64,000 nucleotides of DNA, taken from contig JAUNUI010000015.1 of the NCBI GenBank assembly GCA_030538255.1, positions 1 through 64,000 of the forward strand, in the 5' to 3' direction. Positions 45,697 to 54,982 of the stretch are shown one piece after another. A program made the position numbers and the translations under genes. Numbering within the stretch: the stretch's first letter is position 1; every line of letters begins with the position of its first letter. This DNA comes from Pelistega sp. GTDB taxonomy: Bacteria; Pseudomonadota; Gammaproteobacteria; Burkholderiales; Burkholderiaceae_B. Below the pieces are notes generated by a model. The model had not been told where the DNA came from. It was given only the letters and a program-made list of their open reading frames with translations, and searched no databases.

Positions 45697-45894
45697 TATC
45701 AATTCCTTTTCAATACCCTCGGCTCGTTACACCGATAAGGCTGATGGATGAACAAAAAAGTGGAGAAATTTATTGCTACGACTGGCTTATGCTTCACAGT
45801 GCTTACAAATACATCCCTGGGTAAACACTCCTAGCCTACATCCATTGGCTTATTAGTAAGCAGATGATAGCGGGGGCTTATGATTGCACTGGCC

Positions 45895-45938
45895 TTGCAT
45901 ATGTTAGTCATATACATGCTAGTCATGTATAGGCTAGC
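45895..45938. repeat. 15-bp degenerate tandem repeat in the rpoA leader
   Basis: Three successive units end TTAGT, CTAGT and CTAGC at 45908, 45923 and 45938 and each carries CATATR or CATGTA. The start of a fourth follows at 45939. It lies inside the transcribed leader of rpoA if the promoter at 45980 is used. Confidence 0.6.
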
Positions 45939-45979
45939 CATATGTATTATTGCGAGCAAATTTAGTAGCAAAGCGTAAT

Positions 45980-46007
45980 ATTATACCCTTTTTCTTTGTG
46001 ATTACAA
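45980..46007 (-). promoter_or_regulatory. Sigma-70 promoter for rpoA-rplQ
   Basis: On the minus strand TTGTAA (46007-46002), a 16-base spacer and a perfect TATAAT (45985-45980), preceded by GGG. CTTTGT and ACAAAG (45994-46009) form an inverted repeat over the -35 element. It lies just below the rpsD terminator, as needed to restart transcription for rpoA. Confidence 0.75.
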
Positions 46008-46044
46008 AGACTTAAGTGATAATTTCCGCATATTTGGGATAAAA

Positions 46045-46073
46045 AAACACAGCAAGATAAACTTGCTGTGTTT
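46045..46073 (-). terminator. Terminator of the spc-alpha operon after rpsD
   Basis: AAACACAGCAAG and CTTGCTGTGTTT pair perfectly (12 bp) around a 5-base loop, and on the minus strand a run of seven T residues follows. It lies 79 bp past the rpsD stop and separates rpoA from the ribosomal operon. Confidence 0.94.
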
Positions 46074-46151
46074 CTTCAGTCGTGTGCATCTCTGAAATAC
46101 TTCAATATATCGCTTAAATATATCAATGCATTGCTTAAATACGTAAACGTA

Positions 46152-46775
46152 TTAACGAGAATACAATTCAACAACGAGAGATTCGTTGATGTCACGAGCT
46201 ACGTCAGCGCGATCTGGAGCAGATTTAAATGTACCAGTTAGTTTGCTTGAGTCAACTTCAACCCATTGTGGCAAACCTAAGCTAGTGGCTAAATCCATAG
46301 ACTCTTTAATACGAGCTTGACCTTTAGATTTTTCACGTACAGAGATCACATCACCAGCTTTGATCAGCATAGATGGGATGTCTGCTTTACGACCGTTAAG
46401 CTCAATCGCACCGTGGCTCACTAATTGGCGAGCTTCAGCACGTGTTGAACCGTAACCCATACGGTATACAACGTTATCTAAACGTGATTCTAGCAACTGA
46501 ATCAGGGTCTCGCCAGTGTTACCACGACGACGCTCAGCCTCAGCAAAGTATTTACGGAATTGTTTTTCTAACACACCGTACATACGTTTAAGTTTTTGCT
46601 TTTCACGTAATTGTGTACCGAAGTCAGAAGTACGTGCACCTGAAGTGCGGCCGTGCTGACCAGGTTTAGCTTCAAATTTACATTTCGAATCTAGAGGGCG
46701 ACGAGCGCTCTTCAAGAATAGATCGATACCTTCACGACGTGAAAGCTTACATTTTGGACCAGTATATCGTGCCAT
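46152..46775 (-). CDS. rpsD: 30S ribosomal protein S4
   Basis: Primary 16S rRNA-binding protein. The 207-residue product begins [21 protein letters not shown] and has the S4 RNA-binding domain ([32 protein letters not shown]). It lacks the N-terminal cysteine cluster of zinc-type S4. In E. coli S4 also represses its own operon; whether that holds here is unknown. It is the last gene before a strong terminator, 18 bp after rpsK. Confidence 0.98.
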   Translation of the reverse strand: MARYTGPKCKLSRREGIDLFLKSARRPLDSKCKFEAKPGQHGRTSGARTSDFGTQLREKQKLKRMYGVLEKQFRKYFAEAERRRGNTGETLIQLLESRLDNVVYRMGYGSTRAEARQLVSHGAIELNGRKADIPSMLIKAGDVISVREKSKGQARIKESMDLATSLGLPQWVEVDSSKLTGTFKSAPDRADVARDINESLVVELYSR

Positions 46776-46793
46776 TATGTTCCCTTTAAATGA

Positions 46794-47192
46794 TTAGATA
46801 CGGCGGCGTTTTGGAGGGCGGCAACCGTTATGCGGAACTGGCGTGATGTCTGAAATGCTGGTAATTTTGATACCTAGTGCATTCAATGCACGAATTGATG
46901 ATTCGCGACCTGGGCCTGGGCCTTTTACGCGGACATCAAGTGATTTGATACCATATTCCAATGCTACACGTCCCGCTGACTCGGCTGCAACCTGCGCTGC
47001 AAAAGGCGTCGATTTACGTGAGCCTTTAAAGCCCGCGCCACCCGACGTCGCCCATGACAAGGCATTGCCTTGACGGTCAGTAATTGTGATGATTGTGTTG
47101 TTAAAAGAGGCGTGAACGTGTGCGATACCGTCCGTTACCACTTTTCTAATTTTTTTACGTGCGCGTGCTGCGCCGCTAGAAGCTTTCGCCAT
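46794..47192 (-). CDS. rpsK: 30S ribosomal protein S11
   Basis: Platform protein of the small subunit that helps position mRNA. The 132-residue product has the short basic N-terminal tail of the family, then [49 protein letters not shown] and the terminal [25 protein letters not shown] precedes the start, and the gene lies 15 bp after rpsM. Confidence 0.98.
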   Translation of the reverse strand: MAKASSGAARARKKIRKVVTDGIAHVHASFNNTIITITDRQGNALSWATSGGAGFKGSRKSTPFAAQVAAESAGRVALEYGIKSLDVRVKGPGPGRESSIRALNALGIKITSISDITPVPHNGCRPPKRRRI

Positions 47193-47207
47193 ATTTAGCT
47201 ACTCCGA

Positions 47208-47573
47208 TTATTTCTTCAATGATTGAGCTGCACGACGTGGGCCTTTACGTGTGCGCGCATTCGTACGAGTGCGCTGACCGCGCACAGGCAGTCCACGTCT
47301 GTGGCGCATGCCACGATAAGTTCCTAAGTCGATTAAGCGTTTAATCGAAAGTTGTACTTCACGTCGCAAATCACCCTCGACTGTGAACTCACCAATCTGT
47401 TCACGAATTTTTTCGAGTTCTGCGTCGGTCAAATCTTTAACTTTCTTAGTTGTTGGTACACCTGATGCTTCGCAAATTTGACGAGAGCGGGTGCGTCCAA
47501 TACCAAAGATAGCGGTTAGACCGATTTCAGCGTGCTGATGCGGCGGAATGTTAATGCCTGCGATACGGGCCAT
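47208..47573 (-). CDS. rpsM: 30S ribosomal protein S13
   Basis: Head protein of the small subunit that contacts P-site tRNA and the large subunit. The 121-residue product begins [26 protein letters not shown] and ends with the basic [23 protein letters not shown] region. AGGAACAG lies upstream. In E. coli rpsM opens a separate alpha operon; here it follows rpmJ after 36 bp with no terminator, so it is part of the spc-type run. Confidence 0.98.
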   Translation of the reverse strand: MARIAGINIPPHQHAEIGLTAIFGIGRTRSRQICEASGVPTTKKVKDLTDAELEKIREQIGEFTVEGDLRREVQLSIKRLIDLGTYRGMRHRRGLPVRGQRTRTNARTRKGPRRAAQSLKK

Positions 47574-47609
47574 GACTGTTCCTCGTTATTTCTCTTTAAC
47601 GTTAGGGGA

Positions 47610-47723
47610 TTAACCCTGACGTTGCTTATGACGTGGATCTGTACAAATTACTCGTACAACTCCGTGACGTTTAATGATCTTGCAATTACGGCAGATCTTT
47701 TTAACCGATGCCATTACCTTCAT
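47610..47723 (-). CDS. rpmJ: 50S ribosomal protein L36
   Basis: A 37-residue zinc-binding ribosomal protein, [20 protein letters not shown]..., with the Cys-x2-Cys, Cys and DPRH ligands of the zinc-containing (C+) type. AGGAG lies 8 bases before the ATG. It sits between infA (25 bp) and rpsM (36 bp), its usual place. The gene is very short but the family match and the context are unambiguous. Confidence 0.97.
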   Translation of the reverse strand: MKVMASVKKICRNCKIIKRHGVVRVICTDPRHKQRQG

Positions 47724-47748
47724 TGGTTGACTCCTGTGTTTTTTCCGC

Positions 47749-47967
47749 TTATTTAGAACGGAATACGATTCTAGCACGAGATAGGTCATAGGGGGTTAAT
47801 TCCACTGTAACTTTATCTCCCGGAAGAATCCGAATATAGTGCATGCGCATTTTGCCAGAAATATGTCCTAATACTACATGTCCATTTTCCAGCTTTACGC
47901 GGAACGTTGCATTGGGGAGGTTCTCAAGAACCTCACCTTGCATTTGGATGACGTCGTCCTTTGCCAT
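47749..47967 (-). CDS. infA: Translation initiation factor IF-1
   Basis: A 72-residue OB-fold protein that binds the A site during initiation. [53 protein letters not shown] is the standard sequence. It lies between secY and rpmJ, as in many betaproteobacteria, in the spc operon and not on its own as in E. coli. Confidence 0.98.
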   Translation of the reverse strand: MAKDDVIQMQGEVLENLPNATFRVKLENGHVVLGHISGKMRMHYIRILPGDKVTVELTPYDLSRARIVFRSK

Positions 47968-47976
47968 GATTTTTAA

Positions 47977-49320
47977 TTACCTCATTGGTAGACCAGTGCC
48001 GCGGAAATTTGATTTCTTAAGCAATGAATCATATTGGTGCGACATCATGTAGGCTTGTACTTGAGCCATAAAATCCATAGTAACCACTACAATAATTAGT
48101 AGCGATGTACCACCGAAGTAAAACGGTACGTTCTGCCATTGCATGCGTAAGAATTCTGGAACTAAACACACTAAGGTGATGTAGATCGCGCCAACTAAGG
48201 TTAAACGCATCAGAATCTTATCAATGTATTTGGCGGTTTGTTGACCTGGACGAATACCTGGAACAAATGCACCACTTTTCTTCAAATTATCTGCTGTTTC
48301 ACGACTATTGAACACTAAGGCTGTATAGAAGAAACAGAAGAAAATGATTAAGGCTGTAAATACAGTAATATAAAGCGGCTGACCTGGTTGCAATGCTGCA
48401 GACAAATCGCTTAGCCAGCGAATCGGATTGGCACTGGAAACCCAATTAGCAATAGTTGCAGGGAACAAAATAATTGAAGAAGCAAAAATAGGAGGAATAA
48501 CACCTGCCATATTGATCTTCAGTGGTAAGTGTGAGCTTTGACCACCGTAAATTTTATTACCAACTTGGCGCTTGGCGTAGTTCACCGTAATACGGCGCTG
48601 ACCACGCTCAACAAACACCACTAATGCTGTCACGGCGACCACTAACACTAAAATTAATAGCGCAGCGATTGTACCGATCTGATTTTGGCTAACCAATTCA
48701 AACATGGTGGCCATTGCCGAAGGTAAACCAGCCACAATACCTGCAAAAATCAGGATTGAAATACCGTTACCTAAACCACGCTCTGTAATCTGTTCACCTA
48801 GCCACATTACAAACATCGTACCCGTTACTAATGTAACCACCGTCGTAAACACAAACATATATCCTGTGCTATACACAAGGTTTGGATACGAAGCGGTATA
48901 AGCTTGTAATGTAGAAGCAATACCAAAGGCCTGCAGTAAAGCTAAGACAACTGTCCCATAGCGAGTGTACTGAGTAATCTTACGACGACCTGATTCACCC
49001 TCTTTCTTTAACGCCTCAAGTGATGGCACAACTGCTGTCATCAATTGCATAATGATCGAAGCCGAAATATACGGCATGATACCCAATGCAAATACTGAGA
49101 AGCGCTCTAAAGCACCACCCGAGAACATATTAAAAAACCCAATAATACCACTAGATTGTGCGTCAAATAACTCACGCATCGCGGTCGGGTTAATACCTGG
49201 GACCGGGATGTGTGTACCGAGACGGTACACAAGTAGTGCTAGCATTAGGAACACAAGACGCTGTCTTAAGTCGCCGTATTTCTTACCGCCACCTTGACTT
49301 GTTGTCTGCGCTTTAGCCAC
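47977..49320 (-). CDS. secY: Protein translocase subunit SecY
   Basis: Channel subunit of the Sec translocon, with ten membrane helices in 447 residues. Visible marks are [15 protein letters not shown] in helix 1, the plug region [36 protein letters not shown], and the cytoplasmic loop [23 protein letters not shown]. The ribosome-binding loop [16 protein letters not shown] precedes helix 7. It is nested between rplO and infA with short gaps, so it is expressed with the ribosomal proteins. Confidence 0.98.
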   Translation of the reverse strand: MAKAQTTSQGGGKKYGDLRQRLVFLMLALLVYRLGTHIPVPGINPTAMRELFDAQSSGIIGFFNMFSGGALERFSVFALGIMPYISASIIMQLMTAVVPSLEALKKEGESGRRKITQYTRYGTVVLALLQAFGIASTLQAYTASYPNLVYSTGYMFVFTTVVTLVTGTMFVMWLGEQITERGLGNGISILIFAGIVAGLPSAMATMFELVSQNQIGTIAALLILVLVVAVTALVVFVERGQRRITVNYAKRQVGNKIYGGQSSHLPLKINMAGVIPPIFASSIILFPATIANWVSSANPIRWLSDLSAALQPGQPLYITVFTALIIFFCFFYTALVFNSRETADNLKKSGAFVPGIRPGQQTAKYIDKILMRLTLVGAIYITLVCLVPEFLRMQWQNVPFYFGGTSLLIIVVVTMDFMAQVQAYMMSHQYDSLLKKSNFRGTGLPMR

Positions 49321-49332
49321 ATTTACCCCTTA

Positions 49333-49773
49333 TTAAGCAAGTGAACCGCCGGCTGCTTCTACTGCAGCACGAGCACCCGCTGTCGCTGTAATACCTTTCA
49401 GTACTACTTTACGAGACAGTTCACCTGATTTAATGACCTTAACGTAACGTACGCTTTGGCCAATAACACCAGCTTGCTTTAAAACTTGTACGTCGATCTC
49501 ATCAGCAGTTAAACGCTCTAAATCAGACAAACGAACTTGTTCGTATAAGTGTTGATTTAAAGAAGTGAAACCACGCTTTGGTAAACGACGTTGTAAAGGC
49601 ATTTGACCACCTTCAAAGCCAACTTTATGGAAGCCGCCTGAACGTGATTTTTGACCTTTGTGACCACGACCAGCTGTTTTGCCTAAGCCTGAACCAATGC
49701 CGCGACCTACGCGACGTCGTGCATGCTTACTGCCTTCTGCTGGTGCTAACGTGTTGAGTTGCATTTCTGACAT
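49333..49773 (-). CDS. rplO: 50S ribosomal protein L15
   Basis: A 146-residue 23S-binding assembly protein. It begins [47 protein letters not shown] and continues with the [23 protein letters not shown] block. AAGGAAGAGA lies upstream. Spacing to rpmD is 10 bp and to secY 12 bp. Confidence 0.98.
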   Translation of the reverse strand: MSEMQLNTLAPAEGSKHARRRVGRGIGSGLGKTAGRGHKGQKSRSGGFHKVGFEGGQMPLQRRLPKRGFTSLNQHLYEQVRLSDLERLTADEIDVQVLKQAGVIGQSVRYVKVIKSGELSRKVVLKGITATAGARAAVEAAGGSLA

Positions 49774-49783
49774 CTCTCTTCCT

Positions 49784-49972
49784 TTATGCTTCCGAAACTT
49801 TAACTAGGTAATCCACTTTACGGATCATCCCACGAACTTCGGGAGTATCAAGTAACACGCGGCTGCTATTTACTTTACCTAAGCCCAAACCACGAACTGT
49901 TGCGCGGTGATCGCTCTTGGTACCAATAACAGAACGCACTAAAGTTACTTTAATTTGTTTATTCTGTGCCAT
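49784..49972 (-). CDS. rpmD: 50S ribosomal protein L30
   Basis: A 62-residue protein, [57 protein letters not shown], the standard bacterial L30. It starts only 4 bp after the rpsE stop, indicating coupled translation. Confidence 0.98.
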   Translation of the reverse strand: MAQNKQIKVTLVRSVIGTKSDHRATVRGLGLGKVNSSRVLLDTPEVRGMIRKVDYLVKVSEA

Positions 49973-49976
49973 GATC

Positions 49977-50498
49977 TTATCCTAGGATCTCTTCAACAGA
50001 CTTACCGCGTTTTGCAGCAACATCACTTGGAGTCATGCATGCGTTAAGACCGTTTAAGGTTGCACGAACTAAGTTGTAAGGATTGCTTGAACCCAAGCTC
50101 TTCGCTACAACGTTACGTACGCCCATTACTTCGAAAATAGCACGCATTGGACCACCAGCGATAACGCCAGTACCTTCAGCGGCAGGAGAAATTAGAACGG
50201 TTGATGCACCGTGCTTACCCACAACAGTATGATGTAATGTACCGTTGTTTAAAGGGATTTTCTTCATGCCACGACGAGCCTGTTCCATTGCTTTCTGTAC
50301 AGCTACTGGAACCTCACGTGCCTTACCTTTGCCCATGCCGATGCGACCATCGCCATCACCAACTACGGTTAACGCTGCAAAACTCATGGTGCGACCACCT
50401 TTTACAGTTTTGCTGACGCGGTTAACCGCGATCATTTTTTCACGAAAACCGTCATCGCGATCTTGTTCAGGGGCGTTTTTGCCTTGTGCTCTTGCCAT
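49977..50498 (-). CDS. rpsE: 30S ribosomal protein S5
   Basis: Accuracy-related small-subunit protein of 173 residues. It has the double-stranded RNA-binding-like N-terminal domain ([60 protein letters not shown]) and the conserved [47 protein letters not shown] precedes the start. The N terminus has a typical betaproteobacterial extension. Confidence 0.98.
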   Translation of the reverse strand: MARAQGKNAPEQDRDDGFREKMIAVNRVSKTVKGGRTMSFAALTVVGDGDGRIGMGKGKAREVPVAVQKAMEQARRGMKKIPLNNGTLHHTVVGKHGASTVLISPAAEGTGVIAGGPMRAIFEVMGVRNVVAKSLGSSNPYNLVRATLNGLNACMTPSDVAAKRGKSVEEILG

Positions 50499-50512
50499 TT
50501 GACAATCCTTCC

Positions 50513-50878
50513 TTAGAACTTAAGACCGGCTTCACGCGCAGCTTCTGCCAACGCTTTAACACGGCCATGATAACGGAAACCCGAACGGTCGAAGGCGACC
50601 AATTCGATACCAGCTGCTTTGGCTTTCTCAGCAACACGCTTACCAATGATGGTAGCAGCTGCGACATTACCACCCGATACTTTACTATCGGCTAACTCTT
50701 TGCGAACTTCAGGTTCTAGAGTAGAAGCGGCAACTAACACTTTATCGCCTTCAGGCGAAATGATGTTTGCGTAAATGTGCAAATTTGAACGATGTACAGT
50801 TAAACGATGTACATTCAATTCGCTAATTTTGCGGCGAGTAGCCACTGCACGACGCAAACGAGATACTTTCTTATCCAT
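50513..50878 (-). CDS. rplR: 50S ribosomal protein L18
   Basis: A 5S rRNA-binding protein of 121 residues. [59 protein letters not shown] and the final [26 protein letters not shown] are standard. AAGGAACA lies upstream. It follows rplF after 21 bp. Confidence 0.98.
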   Translation of the reverse strand: MDKKVSRLRRAVATRRKISELNVHRLTVHRSNLHIYANIISPEGDKVLVAASTLEPEVRKELADSKVSGGNVAAATIIGKRVAEKAKAAGIELVAFDRSGFRYHGRVKALAEAAREAGLKF

Positions 50879-50899
50879 GATTGTTCCTTGTCTGCGCTA

Positions 50900-51433
50900 T
50901 TATTTCTTCTTAACTTCTTTGATGGCAACTGTTTCATCAGAGTAACGAACACCTTTACCTTTGTAAGGCTCTGGCGGACGGTAACCGCGGATTTTAGCAG
51001 CTGTTTGACCCACTACTTGCTTATCGAAACCTTTTAGAACGATTTCGGTTTGGCTTGGGCACTCGGCTTTAACGCCTTGTGGTAGCGGATGGATCACATC
51101 ATGAGAGAAGCCTAGCTCAAGTTTCAACGCTTCGCCTTGTACGGCAGCACGGAAACCCACGCCAATTAGTGTTAAGCGACGCTCAAAACCTTTGCTCACG
51201 CCAACAACCATGTTGTTAACTAGAGCACGTAGCGTGCCTGACATTGCCTTGGCGTGACGGCTATCATTAGTTACTGCAAAACTTAATTTGCCGTCGTCTA
51301 ATGTAATAGCAACATCACCACTTAGGGCTTGATTCATTTCACCTAGTGGACCTTTAACATTGATGTTATCGGCAGCGATTTTCACTTCTACACCGCTAGG
51401 TACGGTAACTGGATTCTTAGCAATACGTGACAT
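50900..51433 (-). CDS. rplF: 50S ribosomal protein L6
   Basis: A 177-residue protein near the factor-binding site, beginning [19 protein letters not shown] and containing [26 protein letters not shown] and the C-terminal [19 protein letters not shown]. The start at 51433 is chosen over a longer in-frame one overlapping rpsH because AAGGAGAAC precedes it and the length equals the family norm. Confidence 0.98.
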   Translation of the reverse strand: MSRIAKNPVTVPSGVEVKIAADNINVKGPLGEMNQALSGDVAITLDDGKLSFAVTNDSRHAKAMSGTLRALVNNMVVGVSKGFERRLTLIGVGFRAAVQGEALKLELGFSHDVIHPLPQGVKAECPSQTEIVLKGFDKQVVGQTAAKIRGYRPPEPYKGKGVRYSDETVAIKEVKKK

Positions 51434-51444
51434 ATCTGTTCTCC

Positions 51445-51840
51445 TTATGCCACATAGCACAATACTTCACCACCTACGCCTTCTGAACGTGCTTTACGAT
51501 CAGTCATAACACCGCGTGAGGTAGATACGATTGCAACACCAAGACCATTCATCACTTGAGGAATGCTTGTACGACCTTTGTAGATACGCAAACCAGGACG
51601 TGATACGCGCTCAATGCGCTCAATCACAGGTTGGTTATTGTAATAACGTAGGGCGATTTCAAGTTCAGGTTTAGCCTTGTCGCCTTTTACTTCATAGTTA
51701 TCAATATAGCCTTCTTCTTTCAGCACAGCAGCGATTGCTACTTTAAGCTTTGAGGAGGGCATAGATACTGAAACTTTCTCGACCTGTTGTGCATTACGAA
51801 TGCGAGTCAACATATCGGCGATTGGATCGCTCATGCTCAT
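51445..51840 (-). CDS. rpsH: 30S ribosomal protein S8
   Basis: A 131-residue 16S-binding protein, beginning [33 protein letters not shown] and ending [11 protein letters not shown]. In E. coli S8 represses the spc operon by binding an mRNA site near rplE; no matching helix was sought in detail here. TAGGAGAA precedes the start. Confidence 0.98.
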   Translation of the reverse strand: MSMSDPIADMLTRIRNAQQVEKVSVSMPSSKLKVAIAAVLKEEGYIDNYEVKGDKAKPELEIALRYYNNQPVIERIERVSRPGLRIYKGRTSIPQVMNGLGVAIVSTSRGVMTDRKARSEGVGGEVLCYVA

Positions 51841-51850
51841 ATTCTTTCTC

Positions 51851-52156
51851 CTACCAGCTTGCTTTAGTCATACCAGGCACTTCACCACGCATAGCCATCT
51901 CGCGTAGTTTGTGACGGGTTAAGCCAAATTCGCTGAAAACGCCACGTGGGCGGCCAGTAATTACACAACGATTACGCAAGCGTGTTGGGTTAGCATTACG
52001 CGGTAATTGTTGTAGTTTCAAGCGCGCTAAATAGCGCTCTTCATCAGATTTTGATTGATCGTTGATAATCGCTACTAACGCTGAACGTTTTGCAGAGAAT
52101 TTCTCTACTAATTTAGCGCGTTTGATATCACGATTGATGAGTGATAGTTTTGCCAC
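51851..52156 (-). CDS. rpsN: 30S ribosomal protein S14 (zinc-independent type)
   Basis: A 101-residue head protein beginning [20 protein letters not shown]. It lacks the CxxC...CxxC zinc motif, so it is the long C-minus form; [40 protein letters not shown] forms the conserved C-terminal half. It lies between rplE and rpsH. Confidence 0.98.
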   Translation of the reverse strand: MAKLSLINRDIKRAKLVEKFSAKRSALVAIINDQSKSDEERYLARLKLQQLPRNANPTRLRNRCVITGRPRGVFSEFGLTRHKLREMAMRGEVPGMTKASW

Positions 52157-52167
52157 GTCATCGCCCC

Positions 52168-52707
52168 TTAGTTACGAAACGGGAAGCTGAAGCCTTTTAA
52201 TAGGGCTTTTGCTTCGTCGTCAGTCTTAGCAGTTGTTGTGATGCTGATGTTCAGACCACGTAAAGCATCAATTTTGTCGTACTCAATTTCAGGGAAAATG
52301 ATTTGCTCTTTAACCCCGACGTTGTAGTTACCACGACCATCAAATGCACGACCTGAGATACCACGGAAGTCACGTACACGTGGCAACGCAATGGTAACTA
52401 AGCGATCTAGGAACTCATACATGCGACGACCGCGTAGAGTTACCATACAACCGATAGGATAGTTTTCACGGATTTTAAAACCTGCAATCGCTTTGCGGGT
52501 TTTAGTGATTACTGGTTTCTGGCCAGCGATCTTAGTCAAGTCTGACACAGCGTGCTCGATAACTTTCTTATCGGCAACAGCTTCAGATAGACCCATGTTT
52601 AAAGTGATTTTAGTAATGCGTGGCACTTCCATATCACTTTCGTAGTTAAATTGCTTCTTAAGATCAGCAGCAATTTTTTCTCTGTATAAATTTTGCAAAC
52701 GAGCCAT
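52168..52707 (-). CDS. rplE: 50S ribosomal protein L5
   Basis: A 179-residue 5S-binding protein, beginning [43 protein letters not shown] and carrying [49 protein letters not shown]. Length equals the family norm. It lies between rplX and rpsN. Confidence 0.98.
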   Translation of the reverse strand: MARLQNLYREKIAADLKKQFNYESDMEVPRITKITLNMGLSEAVADKKVIEHAVSDLTKIAGQKPVITKTRKAIAGFKIRENYPIGCMVTLRGRRMYEFLDRLVTIALPRVRDFRGISGRAFDGRGNYNVGVKEQIIFPEIEYDKIDALRGLNISITTTAKTDDEAKALLKGFSFPFRN

Positions 52708-52721
52708 TTTTACTTCGCCCC

Positions 52722-53042
52722 TTATGCTTTAACGCCAACGACTTCGCCGTTGGAACGATAAATGCGAACTTTATGACCGTCAACTTCTTTAATACCTACG
52801 CGATCAGCTTTACCTGTTGCTGGATTAAAGATAGCGATATTAGAGATATGGATAGGCATTGTTTTAGCAACGATACCACCTTGATCTCCAGTCATAGGAT
52901 TAGGTCTTTGGTGCTTCTTAACTACGTTTACACCTTCAACTAGCACGTGATCTGCATCAACGCGAGCCAGTACGACGCCGCGACGCTTCTTGTCACGACC
53001 AGTGATAACGATAACCTCATCACCTTTACGAATTTTATTCAT
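52722..53042 (-). CDS. rplX: 50S ribosomal protein L24
   Basis: A 106-residue KOW-domain protein that starts 50S assembly, [50 protein letters not shown]. It lies 10 bp after rplN, with AAGGGG upstream. Confidence 0.98.
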   Translation of the reverse strand: MNKIRKGDEVIVITGRDKKRRGVVLARVDADHVLVEGVNVVKKHQRPNPMTGDQGGIVAKTMPIHISNIAIFNPATGKADRVGIKEVDGHKVRIYRSNGEVVGVKA

Positions 53043-53052
53043 TGCTAGCCCC

Positions 53053-53421
53053 TTAGATCACTTCTGGTGCCAATGAAACGATCTTCATAAAGCGCTCAGT
53101 ACGCAATTCGCGAGTTACTGGGCCGAAGATACGAGTACCGATTGGCTCTAATTTGGCATTAAGCAATACAGCTGCATTACCGCCGAAACGGATTAATGAG
53201 CCATCTTTACGGCGAACACCTTTGGCAGTACGCACTACTACTGCATTGTAAATTTCGCCTTTCTTGACGCGACCGCGTGGAGCTGCATCTTTAACTGTGA
53301 CTTTGATAATGTCACCGATAGCAGCATAACGGCGCTTAGAGCCGCCAAGCACTTTAATGCACATAATACGGCGTGCACCAGTGTTGTCAGCCACGTCTAG
53401 CGTGCTTTGCATTTGGATCAT
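53053..53421 (-). CDS. rplN: 50S ribosomal protein L14
   Basis: A 122-residue subunit-interface protein, beginning [58 protein letters not shown] precedes the start. It is the first gene of this run. The S10-operon genes that usually sit directly upstream (rplP, rpmC, rpsQ) are absent; a GntR regulator on the other strand follows instead, so the spc genes must use their own promoter. Confidence 0.98.
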   Translation of the reverse strand: MIQMQSTLDVADNTGARRIMCIKVLGGSKRRYAAIGDIIKVTVKDAAPRGRVKKGEIYNAVVVRTAKGVRRKDGSLIRFGGNAAVLLNAKLEPIGTRIFGPVTRELRTERFMKIVSLAPEVI

Positions 53422-53608
53422 GATTATTCCTGTTCCAACTTAGTTACATTAACTCCCTAATTAAAGAGAGTTTCCCATTTACATATAACCAGTTTTGGGC
53501 CCGTATGAATAAGGTTTAAATTTTTACGCTTAGCTTTGTATATTTCTATAAGCCAAAGACTTAAGTAATTAATTTAAGTCTTATTAATAAGGCTTGTAGA
53601 CAAAACTG

Positions 53609-53637
53609 ATAAAAATAGTTTGTGAGTCGCATTTCAA
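53609..53637 (-). promoter_or_regulatory. Candidate promoter of the rplN (spc) operon
   Basis: On the minus strand TTGAAA (53637-53632), a 17-base spacer and TTTTAT (53614-53609), about 185 bp before rplN. The -35 is good and the -10 is poor (three of six). It is the best spaced pair seen, but the call is tentative. Confidence 0.35.
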
Positions 53638-54026
53638 GAGACTCATTCTAAGCGATGCATTCTAGTTGCTCTCGCCAGATTCTCTCACGATTCCCTCATT
53701 AACTATTAAACCGCAAATTAAACTTACACCCTATTCGGGTTTGATTCTGTTTATTTATTCCCCACCTAGCATAGGTAGAGATATAAATTCTAACCTAGAT
53801 TTTTACTCATTGCAAGCCTTTTAGCCCTATAAAATCCCTATTTTCCGTTTTAAAACAACAAATTAAGCGTTTTTTATCACTTAGCTATATACTGACATAA
53901 TATAACCATGCAGATAATTATGTGCAAAATATATTATTTGCGCACCCAGTACCGTATCAATTCTTTCGTTTTACTTACATATTGACCGTATTTAACATAT
54001 AATTTCCATTCTTATATAAAAACTTG

Positions 54027-54055
54027 TTGATACACATTGAGTCCCTAGGTAGAAT
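54027..54055 (+). promoter_or_regulatory. Sigma-70 promoter of the GntR/UTRA regulator gene
   Basis: TTGATA (54027-54032), exactly 17 bases, then TAGAAT (54050-54055); each hexamer matches the consensus at five of six positions. It lies 74 bp before the start codon. Confidence 0.65.
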
Positions 54056-54129
54056 CTGCCTATATCAACTTTCTTGCGCCAAGCTATTATAATAAGCTCA
54101 GGTGTTTTTTATTTTAATTGTATGGCCTT

Positions 54130-54843
54130 ATGAAAACTCCAGAATCCAGCTCTACTCCTGTTTATCTCCAAATTAAAGAGTCTGTTATTCAGAACATTAT
54201 GAATAATGTCTGGACGCCAGGTACGCAGATTCCTTCTGAAGCGGCACTCTGCCAGCAATTCAATGTTTCTCGCATGACCGTTAATAAGGCACTAAGAGAG
54301 CTGGCCAATGAGGGCCTTGTTACACGCCATCAAGGTGCGGGTACATATGTAGCACATCCTAAGTATTTAACCACCTTAGTGAAAATTCCAAATATCGTTA
54401 AGGAAATTCAAGATCGCGGCCATGCCCATAGTGTTCAAGTATTGGCACAAGAAGTTCATCATCTAAGTACTCAGCAAGCACAGGAACTGAAACTTGAGGG
54501 CCCGGTTGACTTGTTTTATTCCTGCATACTTCACCTTGATGCGGGCAAACCGATTCAACTTGAAGAACGTTACGTTAACCCCAAGGTCTTCCCTAGCTAC
54601 TTAGAACAAAATTGGCAAGACATGACGCCACATGAGTATCTGATGCACGAGGCCCCCATCCCGACCGGTGAGTATATTATTGAGTTGCGTTCACCTAGTA
54701 CACAAGCAGCCAAAGCACTCAAAATCCATGCCAATGAGCCTTGCCTTGTCTTGAGCCGTTGGGCTTGTGTCAATCAAGAGTACGCTTCCTCATGCGTTTT
54801 ATGGCACCCAGGGCATAGCTATAAATTCAAGGGTATATTTTAA
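54130..54843 (+). CDS. GntR-family regulator with UTRA domain (HutC type)
   Basis: A 237-residue transcription factor. An N-terminal winged helix (about residues 8-75: YLQIKESVIQNIMNNVWTPGTQIPSEAALCQQFNVSRMTVNKALRELANEGLVTRHQGAGTYV) is followed by a UTRA ligand-binding domain (DLFYSCILHLDAGKPIQLEERYVNPKVFP). HutC members respond to histidine-pathway intermediates, others to sugars or amines. No hut genes are here. It converges on the ABC permease genes of the GABA/polyamine-like locus and may control them. ATG at 54130 is used; a TTG four codons upstream is less likely. No clear ribosome-binding site. Confidence 0.92.
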   Translation: MKTPESSSTPVYLQIKESVIQNIMNNVWTPGTQIPSEAALCQQFNVSRMTVNKALRELANEGLVTRHQGAGTYVAHPKYLTTLVKIPNIVKEIQDRGHAHSVQVLAQEVHHLSTQQAQELKLEGPVDLFYSCILHLDAGKPIQLEERYVNPKVFPSYLEQNWQDMTPHEYLMHEAPIPTGEYIIELRSPSTQAAKALKIHANEPCLVLSRWACVNQEYASSCVLWHPGHSYKFKGIF

Positions 54844-54877
54844 GGCGTAGCCGCACTCAAATGCACGGCCACGCCTT
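54842..54877 (+). terminator. Terminator of the GntR/UTRA gene
   Basis: AAGGCGTAGCCG and CGGCCACGCCTT pair over 12 bp with one mismatch, starting within the stop codon, and are followed by the weak tail TCTTC. Confidence 0.6.
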
Positions 54878-54918
54878 CTTCACCACACTCTCCCGAGCTC
54901 TTATTGTGAGAGGCTTAC

Positions 54919-54982
54919 CGCCTACCCTCTCTTACGACTAGCCATTCTTACGCCCATCCTCTCTTACGACTAGCCATTATTA
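54919..54982. repeat. 32-bp perfect-length tandem duplication at the permease gene end
   Basis: Two adjacent 32-bp copies (54919-54950 and 54951-54982) share CTCTTACGACTAGCCATT exactly and differ at only three positions. The second copy includes the stop codon of the permease gene, so the first is a duplication of its 3' end placed just downstream. Confidence 0.9.

Larger units (their letters stand above)
45697..46151. other. Long rpoA leader and rpsD-rpoA spacer
   Basis: A 455-bp gap in what is usually a tight operon. From the rpsD side it holds the rpsD terminator (46045-46073), a sigma-70 promoter facing rpoA (45980-46007), and a leader of about 280 nt. That leader contains a 15-bp degenerate repeat at 45895-45938. 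No coding frame was recognised. Confidence 0.75.
53422..54129. other. Divergent control region between rplN and the GntR regulator
   Basis: A 708-bp AT-rich spacer without a recognised gene. It contains a 7-bp stem in the rplN leader (AACTCTC with GGGAGTT, about 53451-53472) and the 13-bp word CAAAGACTTAAGT (53554-53566) that recurs upstream of rpoA. An overlapping inverted repeat GACTTAA / TTAAGTC (53558-53580) and promoter candidates in both directions are also present. Confidence 0.6.
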
